DNA of 64,000 bases from Margaritifera margaritifera (Eukaryota > Mollusca > Bivalvia > Unionida > Margaritiferidae): NCBI GenBank assembly GCA_029931535.1, contig JAQPZY010001174.1, positions 186,001-250,000 on the forward strand, read 5' to 3'. Under the pieces are notes generated by a model that saw nothing but the letters and a program-made list of their open reading frames with translations, was not told the origin of the DNA and did not search any database. The translations under genes were made by a program, and so were the position numbers. Below are positions 12,187-22,775 of the stretch, in pieces; the first letter of the stretch is position 1, and every line of letters begins with the position of its first letter.

Positions 12187-13157
12187 CAGTCGAACCCACT
12201 TATCTCGACCTCGGTTAACTCGCCAACCCTATTAAGTCGACGTTTTTGAAGTGGAACCGCCAAATTCTCTCTTTGTCTTAGCATTTTCTCATCGGTTATG
12301 TCGATTCTTTTATGTCGCCGAACCCTAATATCTCGAGCACAAAAGAGCACAAAAGAGGGCCAAATTTGCCACTTAACGTCGGTTATCTCGATCCCCATGA
12401 CCAATCGCCGGCTTTTGAAAATGTTAGTTATTGATGCCACTTCACCATCTCACTACCGTATTTTCGCGTATATAAGACGTGTCTTATACAAAGTTTTACG
12501 TACCCCTCACACAGGAGTCGTATATTAGTGGGCGTCTTATCTAAGTATTTTTTAACACGAACGAACGGTACAGTGTGTGATATTGAAGGACAATTATTGC
12601 GGTCAATATTCACGTTTCACAATTTTAGACAGCATAAATAATATTGAAGCATTTGTTTTCAAGCAGACTGTTAAAGGCAAAAAGCAACAAAGCATTTTAG
12701 ACTTTGTAAAGAAACCATAGTAACTGCGTGTACGATACTTTTCAGAGCTGTGTCAGAGTGAAATGACTCGCGAATTTAATTTTGACACTGGTTAGCTATG
12801 TTGGAGAATATAATAAAGGTTTGTATCGAGAATCGACAGTGGTTTGTATTGTATACTGGTAAATCTCTGCTGTTAGTTGGTGCACATATGCCTTTTGTTG
12901 TTAGCAAACATGTATGTACATTTTTATAGCATGCCGATCGCTTCATCAAACAAATCGCGGCAACGCTGTTGTGTAAAAAAACCTCCAAAAACACGTGCAT
13001 GAACATTCTCATTTATTAACGCACATCATGTACACAAAGAAATTTCAAGCACATGTTAATATATTGTCGCCATATTGGTTTTCGTTTATCTCGATCATCG
13101 GTTATCTCGACGCTTTTTGGCAAACCCCTAGGCCGGCGACATAACCGGGTTCAACTG
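12187..13157 (+). mobile_element. Pogo/Tigger-like DNA transposon, internally deleted
   Basis: A 971-bp element between TA dinucleotides at 12185-12186 and 13158-13159. It begins CAGTCGAACCCACTTATCTC and its other end reads, inverted, CAGTTGAACCCGGTTATGTC. Both ends are followed by further copies of (T)TATCTCGA/TTATGTCGC, likely transposase-binding repeats. The TA target and the CAGT..AACCC.. termini are those of Tc1/mariner-superfamily pogo/Tigger elements. Only the 3' tail of a transposase survives inside (see 12556-12720). A perfect palindrome, TATAAGACGTGTCTTATA, lies near 12472-12489. Confidence 0.8.
12556..12720 (+). pseudogene. C-terminal tail of a pogo-like transposase
   Basis: The frame starts after a stop at 12553-12555 and ends at TAG 12718-12720. 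Its last residues are KQTVKGKKQQSILDFVKKP. The QQSILDF core resembles a PCNA-interacting (PIP) box, which is known at the C-terminus of Drosophila pogo transposase. Position within an element with pogo-type ends agrees with this. The HTH and DDE domains are missing, so it is a remnant, not a gene. Confidence 0.55.
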
Positions 13158-13866
13158 TACATTCAGAACAAAATCACTGCAATAATAAATACTACTTTTT
13201 TATTCAAAATGAAGCAAAATTAAATAAACAGAATGTGTATTGTTGATATGAATTCACTTTCTGACAAGAAGAGCAGCTACATGATAGAATGTGCAATTCC
13301 ATTACTCCAAGGCATTACCCACAAAGTAGGTCCAGAAAAAAGAAAAGAAAATTATTTAATAAATGAACTACTTGAAGTAAATCATAGACAGTGCCAAGTT
13401 TACAGTTACTAATTAGAGCTACCATCACAAAATAGTTACATTATGGACAAAATGATCTGGTTAGGTTTTACACTTTTATGATACCAGTAACTATATTTAT
13501 GGTTTTCTCTGGTTTAAACAGACATGGTATTCATTATTTTATCCATAATATACTATGTTTTTCTAGTAATTCAATTTGCAATCATTGTTGAATGCAGAAA
13601 TTTTATATGAAATGTAGATCATTAAAATCAGGGAATAAACCTGATAATACACCTCACATAAAGACAGGAAATTACAGAAGAGCACTACATCTCTGCAATC
13701 TAATAGCAGATCTGAATAAAAGTTTTTATTTCCTTATTGTGAAAATGAGTATTTTTTTTAAATAGCAAATGACTAAAATTATATTGGACAATTACTTTAA
13801 ATACTGAACTTTCTATCAAATTTTGTCAATTTTTTTTAAGGTTGTAAATGGAACATAAGTTTCATA
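13158..13866. other. Sequence between two pogo-like elements, nothing recognised
   Basis: AT-rich with no coding frame, tandem repeat or terminal inverted repeats found. Confidence 0.45.
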
Positions 13867-14544
13867 CAGTCCTACCCATTTATGTCGACATCCTCGGGCC
13901 CGAGGAAATATTGTCGACATAAGCGGATGTCGAGATAAGTGTTGTGGGGATTGGGGGGACCTTTCGTCAGTGAGCAGGATTTACACTTAGAGAAAACAAA
14001 CAATGGAAATTTTGAGTACATGAAGACAAAACGAGTGTGAAATACACTTCTATATTGACAAATTACATTTTGGTAACCTTTGTGTAATAAAATCCACAAT
14101 GTGTTAAGTGCATGTATATGAAAAATCCATGAATTCGTGTACGGGTCTCATGTTAGAAAATGTATGCATCGGTCACATCCTGATAGGAAACACATGTATA
14201 AAAAATGGTTGTCCTCATTTGATCTAACACGTCTACACAATTCACTACGACAATCATTGTCGCCAGTAGCACATGGTTGCATAGTCGTTATTTACATGCT
14301 ACAAAGTACATGTACATGTACTTAAATTGGCCTAGATTTTGGTCAGCCTGAAACAATACATGTTCCCATCTTACTGAGGCTACCAAGGGGATGGGGCTAT
14401 TCACAGGGAAATTAAAACATGTATTTATGTACGGAAGTCATCATGAAAAGTATATAAAATTGAACAAGAGATATGCGGCTGATATGATTAATTTACCTTC
14501 AATGTAGCCTTTCTTTATAGACTCAGCAGCTTTCATCCATCTAG

Positions 14545-14646
14545 ACCAACAAGTTGTTCTCCTCCTTTTTTTTTTTTTTTTTTTACTGGTCCGCCACAAG
14601 TAAAAAAAAAAATTTAAAAAAATAAGGTGGAGAACAACTTGTTGGT
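14545..14646. repeat. Perfect 18-bp inverted repeat around poly-T/poly-A
   Basis: ACCAACAAGTTGTTCTCC at 14545-14562 is exactly mirrored by GGAGAACAACTTGTTGGT at 14629-14646. Inside lie T and A runs that can also pair. It could be a nested ~100-bp foldback insertion in the pogo-like element. Confidence 0.75.
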
Positions 14647-15070
14647 TTATCATCCATCCTGACAGGGTGTTTTGTTTAAGTGAAAAGTTTTCACAGACAT
14701 CTTTGCGAGATGCCCCACCTTAAACTTCCTTAACAGCCATATATTTAGTTTCCACAGACTGTAAATTTAATCTGCGTTTTATGCTGTCGTTGGTAGCCAT
14801 CGTAAACATAAATAAAGTTAAAAAGGAAACTTTCACAGCACAATAAACTTGTTTTAATAACCATCACTTTGGACAATGCAACAATCGATCAGATTTCATT
14901 GCTTTTATTCAAGTTTGGTGATGATTTTTTTTAATGAAGGGTGGATTGTTTTTATTGAACATTGTAAACGGCTTGCTTTGATGAAGGGTACATGTGTTAT
15001 TTAAGTCGCCGAGAGAGGCCAACTTCATAGGACCAAACAAAAGCCAGTTTTTTAATCCACAGAGACATTA

Positions 15071-15233
15071 AAGCCTGGCGGCAAGATCAACTAATTGTTG
15101 AACAAAGTACAGGTCGGAACTGGCTGCTTGTCGACATAAATGATTCTGCAGCAAAATTAAAGCTTGGCGGCAAGATCAACTAATTGTTGAACAAAGTATG
15201 GGTCAGAACTGGCAGCTTGTCGACATAAATGAT
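15071..15233. repeat. Two-copy tandem repeat, period 89 bp
   Basis: AAGCCTGGCGGCAAGATCAA at 15071 recurs as AAGCTTGGCGGCAAGATCAA at 15160. Each copy ends in TTGTCGACATAAATGATT, so one transposase-site motif was duplicated with it. Confidence 0.85.
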
Positions 15234-15595
15234 TAGAAAACAAAGGATTTGTTCAAGCTGGGACCAAGGGCTTCTGTCGACATGTACGTTTATTTTTTAT
15301 CTCGACGTCGACATAAGCATGACAAATTTGGTAGTAACAGTAGACCAAGGGACCGGGACTTTGCTTTTTCGTCGACATAGGCGGCTTGTCGACATAAGTG
15401 ATGTCGATATAAGTGGGTAGGACTGTACTACAATACAATATTTGAGGCAACAAATCTTTTTGAGATTACACAGCAGTAATGAAAAAGCGTATCTTGACAC
15501 AGTTGTAAAGATGGCCAAAACTGGAAAGAGAAAGGTAACACATCATGTCACCAATCTTCATAAATCAGTCAATCAATAAATTGTGCAAAAGTTAC

Positions 15596-15746
15596 CATGG
15601 TTGAATTTTTATCTCTATATAGGCCACTTGAGATAGGGTGCTGCAAGTTGATTCTGTTCGGGGTGTTTGCCTCAAAGAGCTGCTTTTCTGAAGGACTATT
15701 TGAGTTATGACTTGGATCTTGAACAGCATCTGCTAAGCTCCTTAAC
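15596..15746 (-). CDS. Candidate exon 7 of a minus-strand coiled-coil gene (Ser/Asn-rich)
   Basis: Read on the minus strand: acceptor TGATCATTTTCTTCAG just before 15746, exon of 151 bp, donor GTAACT just after 15596. The phase is one base completing a codon, then 50 full codons. With the last two bases of exon 6 (AG) the first base gives AGG (Arg). The translation begins LRSLADAVQDPSHNSNSP and ends SSGLYRDKNSTM: hydrophilic, low in hydrophobic heptads, typical of a linker after a coiled coil. No family recognised. The exon ends in phase 0. I could not find the next exon in the remaining 15 kb, so the gene probably continues beyond the window or I missed a short exon. Support is the splice consensus plus phase fit only. 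Confidence 0.5.
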
Positions 15747-15968
15747 CTGAAGAAAATGATCAACTTATTAATAACACAAGATATGCCAGCTTTGACCTTC
15801 CGATTGAAAACTTATGTCATGTTATGATTTTTCTGATTTTCTTTCTTATATCATAAATACAAAGGTTTTGTAAATGTCTTTCCTCATGTACAGTTTACAT
15901 GGCATCTGTATTTCTGCATGTACTGGATGGATAGTTCATGCATCAGTAATTACCTTGATTAGCCACAA
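15747..15968. other. Intron sequence, nothing recognised
   Basis: Short AT-rich stretch between candidate exon 7 and a MITE. Confidence 0.4.
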
Positions 15969-16451
15969 CAGCTGTAGTCCAATAAATCAGCCCCTCCCAA
16001 ACCCGTGTTGATACTGATGGACGATTTGAGGGTCTGATGTCATCTATTCATAAAATCAAGGAATGTTTGCAGACAGATATGTCCACAACACATTAGTGTA
16101 CATTTTAGACACTTACCAATATTTGTTGCATCTCTTGAGCCACCATGGGTTTAAGGGTCCTTTTGGCGATATGTACTGAATATTTCCAGATCGAATCCTA
16201 TTTTTGACAACTTGTAAATCCACATGGAATAACACAACCCTATGTCCTGTGGCCATTTTAAATTTCATGGCTACATATGGCTATTACCAAATATGGATAA
16301 GTGTCAAAACAGTATGCTGTATGGTGTGTTCCGGACAGATTTGTATGCAGCAAAATTGCACATTTTAATTAAAAAGTTACATCAGACCCTCAAATCGTCC
16401 ATCAGTATCAATACAGGCTTGGGGGGCTGATTTATCAGACCACTACAGCTG
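15969..16451. mobile_element. MITE with ~73-bp terminal inverted repeats
   Basis: The left arm 15969-16040 (CAGCTGTAGTCC, then GATACTGATGGACGATTTGA) is mirrored by the right arm 16379-16451 with few differences. Total about 483 bp, no coding capacity. Superfamily not assigned because no clear target-site duplication is visible next to CAGCTG. Confidence 0.7.
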
Positions 16452-16554
16452 AGGAGGCCTCTGTGATAAGCATCCTCTCTACTCATTTATTTCCTATACT
16501 CATTCACATGTACATTAGATTAACCTGTTGAGGATAATCTATCACAAATATACA

Positions 16555-17080
16555 ATGTATAGTCACAGAGATGCTGCCAGAATTTTATCTAAAGGAGGGA
16601 GCTCCCTACTTGTCATCGAAATAAGGGGGGGGGGGGTAGAAAAAAATGGGAGGGGGGAGGAAACGGCCAATGTTCAATATTTACCTAACACATAAATATC
16701 CATCTCTTTCTTTCTTCCTGCTCCACTCTGTTAGAGCTCTATTGAAATAAAAATCCTCAAAAGATGTCTCCACTAGTTGTATAAGCATTAATCTGTCGAT
16801 CGTTTCAGTGCTTAATCTCATCCTTATCTGTGTATGAATATTGTTCTGTGCAGAGAACCCCCTTGCACAATCTAAGCCAGCTTGAACAAGTTGGGAAACT
16901 GTTCTTTATGGTTGTCATGTACAATTTTCCTCAACTCATGGGTATTGTCTCTTGGATATCTCTGCTTCAAAATAAGATTTTTCACTATCAAGAACTCTGC
17001 CCAAGTTTCACTTTCTTGAATCAGTGCTTTGATGACTACTATGCCAGATTTTTTTTATCTATTCCATAATGCTGTATTAG
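16555..17080 (-). pseudogene. hAT transposase relic, second copy of family B
   Basis: Minus-strand homologue of the relic at 8290-8810, sharing GAGATGCTGCCAG, CCTGCTCCACTCTGTT and the hAT block: protein GLDCARGFSAQNNIHTQIR, then DRLMLIQLVETSFEDF. This copy extends further upstream into catalytic-domain sequence (16872-17080), but frames are broken. The usual ADCER has become LDCAR. G runs at about 16627-16638 and 16651-16661. Confidence 0.7.
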
Positions 17081-17195
17081 AGTTTTAAGTCCATCAGTGC
17101 CATAGTCTGCTTGTTCAGACAGGGGTATTTTGATCAAATAAATATCCTTACTTTTTAATTTCTTGTTAGATCCTTATTTATTCAATTTATCTTAA

Positions 17196-17676
17196 TCCTT
17201 TGAGTGCTATATTGTTTTGTAGCACAAGATTCCTCAGGGCAAAATTGTTTGAGAAAAGAAATGAAAATTGCACTCTACTCTTAAATTGCCTGTATTTTAA
17301 TTAGGTTTGGTATTCTGCCTTTTTGAAATTTAATTTTGAAACACCACTTAACAGTTGAACAGTATGCCATCTGTTTTTGTCCATCAAGCATGTACATTGG
17401 ACTCGTATTCAACATCATTTTTGGGTTCAAAATTACTCACTTTATTTTAAACACACATTTGTAAAATTTCCTTCATGAATGTAAGTTTCAAACTTGACAG
17501 AATGCTTGTTCCAGGACCCAATGTGGCAATCAAATTTAGTTTAACAACCGTTCGTGTCAAGCCAAATTACTAAGATGTATAAACAGTTGCCTACCTGAGA
17601 AAAGACAGATGTTGAGACAAGTGCTACATGACCTCAACTGGTGGTGCAACTTATGCAATGACAAGCACTTAAAGGG
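17196..17676. mobile_element. PiggyBac-like MITE (481 bp)
   Basis: TTAA at 17192-17195 and 17677-17680. Left end TCCTTTGAGTGCT; right end, inverted, CCCTTTAAGTGCT. Only the outer ~13 bp match, with no coding frame. TTAA plus CCCTTT-type ends indicate mobilisation by a piggyBac-type transposase. Its inner sequence differs from the large element at 5427. Confidence 0.65.
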
Positions 17677-17929
17677 TTAACAGTTTTAAAAAAATTGTAT
17701 ACTGCACAAAGTATATTTTTATATGTGCAACCCTAAACTAATTTACAGGAGTTCTTGCGCATCACTGCTTTCCAAGTGGGGGATTCGTACAAATCGTGCA
17801 CGATTCACACAAATGCGCACCCTTGCAGCATCTTTGCAGACATTAATATGGAAAGTCTACCACTGAAAATACATATTTATTCTACTTCCAAGTGCAGTGG
17901 TCAGCAATGGCCTTCTGTGTAAGCTAGGG

Positions 17930-18990
17930 TGTATATATCATCGAAAAATATATGTGGTCATCAGGTAAACACAAATACTTAATCTATGTTAGTAAAGTAT
18001 AAAATATATGTCACAGTGACCTTCTTTGGTTGCAAGGGTGTAGTAGTAACAGATATGCATCAAATTATCAAGTTTCATGATTCAAACATAAATAGTACCC
18101 AATAATGAACTTTAAACACAAAATTTCAACAAAGTCACTCAAGCATGAAATATAGGTCACTGATTTCATAATTAACTATTTAATCAATGAAGAATCAGTG
18201 CTCATCAAGATAAATCCCTTCACAAATTTTCAGGATTCTAGTTTCAAATAGTATACAAAAAAAACCAATGTGGTCATAAGCTAAGTGCCAAAACTTAACC
18301 TAAGCCAGGAAAATATGAAATATTGGTCTGAGCGACCTTCTTTTTTATATAGGTGTTGTACTAATGGACTAGTATGCAATCATGTAGTTTAATGACTCTA
18401 GCATCAACAGTTAAGCACAAAATTTAACAAAAGTCAGTGAAGCATGAAAAATATGGGTTACAGTTACCTGTTTTTGCAGTGATGGTGTAGTATTCATCAA
18501 GATGCATCTCATCACCAAGTTTCATGGTTGCAGGAATAAGAGTATGTATGCAGTATGCTAAAAAGCTATAAGATCATGAGCTACACACAAAAACTTGCAC
18601 ATATGACAGTAAAATTTGAAATGCTGGTTGCAGTGACCTTTTCTTGTTGTATGGATGTTGCACTAAAAGAGATTAAACTTAAAAATCAAAATTTAACACA
18701 AGTCAGTGATGCATGTAATATGGGTCACAGTGACATACTTTTGTGACAAAGGTCTAGTACTAATCAAAATGCATCCCTCACCAAGTCTCATGATTCTAGG
18801 TACAAGAATGTGGTCATGAGCTAAGCACAAAAATCTTTCATCTAAGCCAGTAAAATGTAAAATGAAGGTCACAATGACCTTGTTTTGTTGTGAGGGTGTG
18901 GTACTAATACAGGTGCATATAATTATCTCCAATGCCAATGCAGGGTGTTGAATAATAGCCATCCTCTACTCTGCAGAGGTGAGCTAGAAA
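17930..18990 (+). repeat. Tandem core-repeat element, third family
   Basis: Six to seven diverged cores, each with 'cacagtgacctt', 'caccaagtttcatgattctag' and 'ctaagcacaaaa', spaced roughly 100-180 bp. It ends with a small hairpin, CCTCTACTCTGCAGAGG, followed by TGAGCTAGAAA, near 18962-18990. The same end (CCTCTACTTTTCAGAGGTGAGCTACAAA) recurs alone at about 16 bases after 56480. No coding potential. Confidence 0.65.
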
Positions 18991-19461
18991 GGGCAATGTT
19001 GTAGTTGTAATTTCAGTTCAATATATAATCTATGGAAAATATCTGGGAACTTTTTTACACTCTAGTCACAAGAAGAATTCTCACAGAAAATAGACATAAC
19101 ATTTCAGGCATACAAAATGAAGTATAAAATTATTAGTGAAAATTATTTCTGCCACTGTTTATTTGAAATTCACATAAATTTCTTTTTGTAAATTCTCGAA
19201 CAGCTTGAATTTCCAATATAAGACTTCACTTGTATGAAAACTTTCACACTTTAAAAAATAAAAGAAACTGCTCAGTATGAAAAATTAAGATACAAAAAGT
19301 TAACTTTTTTATGAATTGTCTGTGTACACAAATTTAAAGGGTATGAAAAATTACATAAATTATGGGATCTCTAACAATGAAATTTATAGGACTGCTGCAA
19401 AATATGAAACATCAAGGAACTGCTGAAAGTCATTAAGGCTGCCCTAAGTTCAACCACAAAC
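18991..19461. other. Intron sequence, nothing recognised
   Basis: AT-rich. On the minus strand the open frame of exon 6 continues to a stop near 19371, so exon 6 could also be terminal if the GT at 19461-19460 is not used. Confidence 0.4.
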
Positions 19462-19622
19462 CTATCAGCATATGTCTTTCCAAGCCTGGTCATTTCATCC
19501 CACATCTGAATGATATTCTTCAAAAGAGACTCAATTTGATGATGTCTTGTCAGTAATTTCTGCACTGCTTGTTTTAATTCTTCTATACAGCATTCCTGCT
19601 GTTGAACAGTCTTCTCCCACTC
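19462..19622 (-). CDS. Candidate exon 6 of a minus-strand coiled-coil gene
   Basis: Minus strand: acceptor AATTGTACTAG before 19622, 161 bp, donor GTTTGT (weak) after 19462. It starts in phase 0 as GAG TGG GAG and ends with two bases (AG) that exon 7 completes. Translation begins EWEKTVQQQECCIEELKQAV and ends MWDEMTRLGKTYAD. Hydrophobic residues fall at heptad positions (V, I, L, V, L, L, I, L, L, I, I, W), so an amphipathic helix or coiled coil is likely. It fits behind exon 5, which ends in phase 0. The protein family was not recognised. If the weak donor is wrong, the frame runs on for about 30 codons to a TAG near 19371. The intron immediately upstream carries a 40-bp tandem duplication. 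Confidence 0.55.
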
Positions 19623-19623
19623 C

Positions 19624-19698
19624 TAGTACAATTAAAAAGAAAATTACAAATACATTTAAAAAATAGTACAATTAAAAAGAAAATTACAAATACATTTA
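19624..19698. repeat. 40-bp tandem duplication next to the exon 6 acceptor
   Basis: TAGTACAATTAAAAAGAAAA at 19624 recurs exactly at 19664, and identity continues for about 35 bp. On the minus strand this duplicates the pyrimidine tract just upstream of the candidate acceptor, but only the exon-proximal copy keeps the AG directly after GTACT. Confidence 0.85.
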
Positions 19699-19759
19699 TG
19701 AGCTAAAGTTTCATATTAAGCAAATTCTTACCATCAAGTCAATAATCTCAACTATACAG

Positions 19760-20616
19760 TTCTACAGACTAGAAGATCTGTTCAATAGTCATGTCATGCA
19801 CAATTTACAAAAACAAAAGATTTTCAAATTAGCCTCTGTGGCAACCATATTGGATTTAAGATCGGCACCATGTTCATTTAGGACAAACTGGACATCATTA
19901 GAAGACTTTTGGTGAAAACCCCATGTTGATATGACCATCCACTGAGGAGAATCAGTGACAAGATTTTCAGTATGCAGCAATATTTGCGGTCAGATCAGCA
20001 CCATTTTCATTCAGGACCAACAAGATATCATAATTAGTCTTCTGACCATGTAGATATGATTTTTCACTCAGGAGGAGTAGCAATATCTGAATTTTCAATA
20101 TGGCTGCCATGGTGGCCATACTGGATGTCAGATCGACCCCATTTTCATTTAGTACCAACTAGACATGATAAGAAGTTTTCTGGTGAAAAACCAATGTTGA
20201 TATGACTTTCCATCTAGGAGGAATAGTGACAAGATTTTCAAGATGGCCACTGTGGTGGCCATATCAGATATAAGGTCGGCAATTTTTATTTAAGACCAAC
20301 TAGAAACCATAAGAAGTCTTCCAGTGAAAACCTCATGCTGATACCGATTTTCCATTCAGGAGGGGTAGCAGTAACAAGATTTTCAAGATAGTTTCTGTAG
20401 TGGCCATACTGGATGTCAGACTGGCATCATTTTCATTTAGGACCAACTATACATCATAAGAAAATGTTTTAGTGAAAATTCCCATGCTGATACAATCATT
20501 CATTCAAATGAAGTATCGATAACATTTTCATGATGGCCACTGTGGTGGCCAAATTGGATGTCCATGTGGAATCATTTTCATCAGCGACCAACTAGACAGC
20601 ATTAGAAGTCTTTTTG
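19760..20616 (+). repeat. Pearl-like core-repeat element A, first segment
   Basis: About five to six cores of ~145-150 bp with the unit 'aagattttcaagatggc...ggccatattggatgtcagatcggcaccattttcatttaggacc', then 'aactagacatcataagaag' and 'cttttggtgaaaaccccatg'. The array is broken at AGAAGTCTTTTT (20616) by a 3.6-kb insertion and resumes at 24247 at almost the next position of the same unit. The left end is missing or too diverged to place. Confidence 0.8.
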
Positions 20617-21071
20617 TGTTGAGAAATTGGAATTTATAGATTATGTATGGTCTCATGGTGCAATTAAACCACATTTCTTCGCATCAAATCTTTGTCTAAT
20701 ATTTGTATTTTCCTGAAATTGGGACAAGTGATATTTGCTACATAGTTTCTAGTGTATCAATGCTTTAGATGTATCAACAGTACATAGCGATCGATAAAAT
20801 TAGTGTGCTTGGTGTCACATTTAGCGCCGATAGACGGTGCACTTCGCTAGCTCATAGATGGGGAATATTGTTAGGGACAATTGATTTTCAGATAAGGATT
20901 TGATTTAATATAAATATATATTTACCCACATGCATCTTCCGTCACAAACATATAGGATTAATGATGATATTCCCAATAGCAGATCGACTTAACTCCCACT
21001 GTAAACAATGTCCACCATGCTGTATCTGTAAGTGCGGTCTACTCTCTTTTTTAATTGGTCAATATTATGTG

Positions 21072-21374
21072 TGACGTAAGTCATTTGACTATTTAGCCCG
21101 CGTACTTTGATTGTAGACATAATAATCTCGTAGATGAATTATCCTCTTTCATTTGATTGAATACTGAAGTATGAAAATAATGTATTTTACGATGTAACAT
21201 ATTGTATTTTGCGAAATAAAGATATTTGTGTCTTTCTCTTGTGAATATGACATGTGTTTCTCATACATTGGCAAACTGAAATTTTATCAGTATAGAGTCA
21301 GCGGATATTTTGTTTACAAACACTACTATAAAAGCTGCTGAACGCCACCCTGTAGTCATCTGCACTCTAAAGGT
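21072..21374 (+). promoter_or_regulatory. Promoter-like cluster: CRE-like site, TATA box, splice donor
   Basis: TGACGTAAGTCA at 21072-21083 resembles a CRE/AP-1 site. AATAAA at 21215-21220. TATAAAAG at 21327-21334, which would put a start near 21355-21362. The donor is AAAG|GTAAGAAG at 21372/21373, giving a first non-coding exon of only ~15 nt unless initiation is further upstream. No acceptor was identified. Could drive a retroelement transcript or an antisense transcript inside the host-gene intron. Confidence 0.4.
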
Positions 21375-22262
21375 AAGAAGTCAATAGGGGTTTTGAATTG
21401 AGATTTCCCGTTTTGGTGTTCTAAAATGGCTGCCTATAGTCATATCAAACGGTAGAGGTAGTTGAGGAATGAATTGTTCCTCGTTATTAAATGCAAATTA
21501 TTTTATAACATAATGTATGAATTTTTAGTAAGGAATTTTTAAGTAAAAACTTGGGAGTCTTTGAGTGTGAAAATCATGCAGTTTTAGGCAAAATGGCAAC
21601 CTCCAGAATGAATTTTGGCCCAATTAATTTACTAATAATATTTTCGAATTCAAGCCACTCATTCTCACTTGTAATTTATTCTATTTAGTATTTTTATTAC
21701 CTTCATGCTTGATTTTAATAAGAAATTATCATATTTTTTAATTCACTGAATAGTGAATGAAAATTAATGATAGATTTCGAAATAGCTTATCCTCGCTTTT
21801 AAGTAGAAAGTGTTCAGAACTGTAAATAATTCACTATGCTGATGAATAGCAGCCTTTTATATATTTCATTGCAGAATTGCAATTTATACTGTCCACACTG
21901 CTGACTAGCAGTTTCTACTGCATTGTTGAATAGTAGTTTTTCGATGTACTTAGGCAAGCATATAATTGCATATTATCGTTTATTCAAGGAATATATTTAT
22001 TGCCACTAACAGAAATAATGAAAGTAATGTTCGAATTTTTATTTGAGTAACTTTGATTACTGTGAATGAACTATACTCTTGAACTTTTAAGAGTCATACT
22101 TGGACTTTCATGCAGCATTTGATTTTTCAAGTAGTTTCCAATACCGTCATTTGAATAGTCCAAGACTAATTAAAGTTTCCTAGTATGCATTGCAAATATT
22201 TCATTATATTTCTGAGATTCACTGCATTGTGAACACATAGTTCTTAGATAACGGTAGGTTAG

Positions 22263-22775
22263 ACAAAAATGCTGCATAGCATTTACCGAGTGTATGATAG
22301 GTGAAATGCTGAATAGCATATATCGTGTTAGAATTGGCTACGTTGCTACATTGCATCCATTATATCATAATAGGCAAAATGCTGAATAGCATATATCGTG
22401 TTAGTATAGGTTAGATTGCTACACTGCATCCATTATATCATAACAGGCAAAATGCTGAATAGCATATATCACGTTAGAATAGGCTACGTTGCTACATTGC
22501 ATCCATTATATCATAACAGCCGAAATTCTGAATAACTTATATCGCATTAGAATAGGCTACGTCGCATCCATTATATCATAATAGGCAAAATGCTGAATAG
22601 CATACATCACATTAGAATAGGCTACGTTGCATCCATTATTTTATGTTAGGCGAAATGCTGAATAGCATATGTTGCATTAGAATAGGTTATGTTGCTGCAT
22701 AGCATCCGTTATTTTATGATAGGAGAACAGTGAATAGCATATATATTATTTAAGGTTAGGCTAAGTCGATGCATA
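22263..22775 (+). repeat. Minisatellite, about eight copies of ~73 bp
   Basis: Unit: (G)GCAAAATGCTGAATAGCATA, then TATCGTGTTAGAATAGGCTACG and TTGCTACATTGCATCCATTA, then TATCATAATA. Copies start near 22263, 22301, 22373, 22446, 22519, 22583, 22649 and 22722. Two are shortened by ~8 bp through loss of GTTGCTAC. Lies inside the 3.6-kb insertion. Confidence 0.9.

Larger units (their letters stand above)
13867..15425. mobile_element. Non-autonomous pogo/Tigger-like element with GTCGACATAA arrays
   Basis: A 1559-bp element between TA at 13865-13866 and 15426-15427. Left end CAGTCCTACCCATTTATGTC, right end inverted CAGTCCTACCCACTTATATC. GTCGACATAA or a one-base variant occurs about eight times, two or three next to the left end and the rest within the last ~300 bp at the right, as expected for transposase-binding sites. 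No transposase domain is visible. A perfect 18-bp inverted repeat (14545-14646) and an 89-bp tandem duplication (15071-15233) lie inside. Related to, but a different family from, the element at 12187. Confidence 0.8.

Noticed and set aside
12171..12440. 89-codon minus-strand frame over the left end of the pogo-like element
   Set aside because: It overlaps the terminal inverted repeat; shared subterminal repeats explain the open frame.
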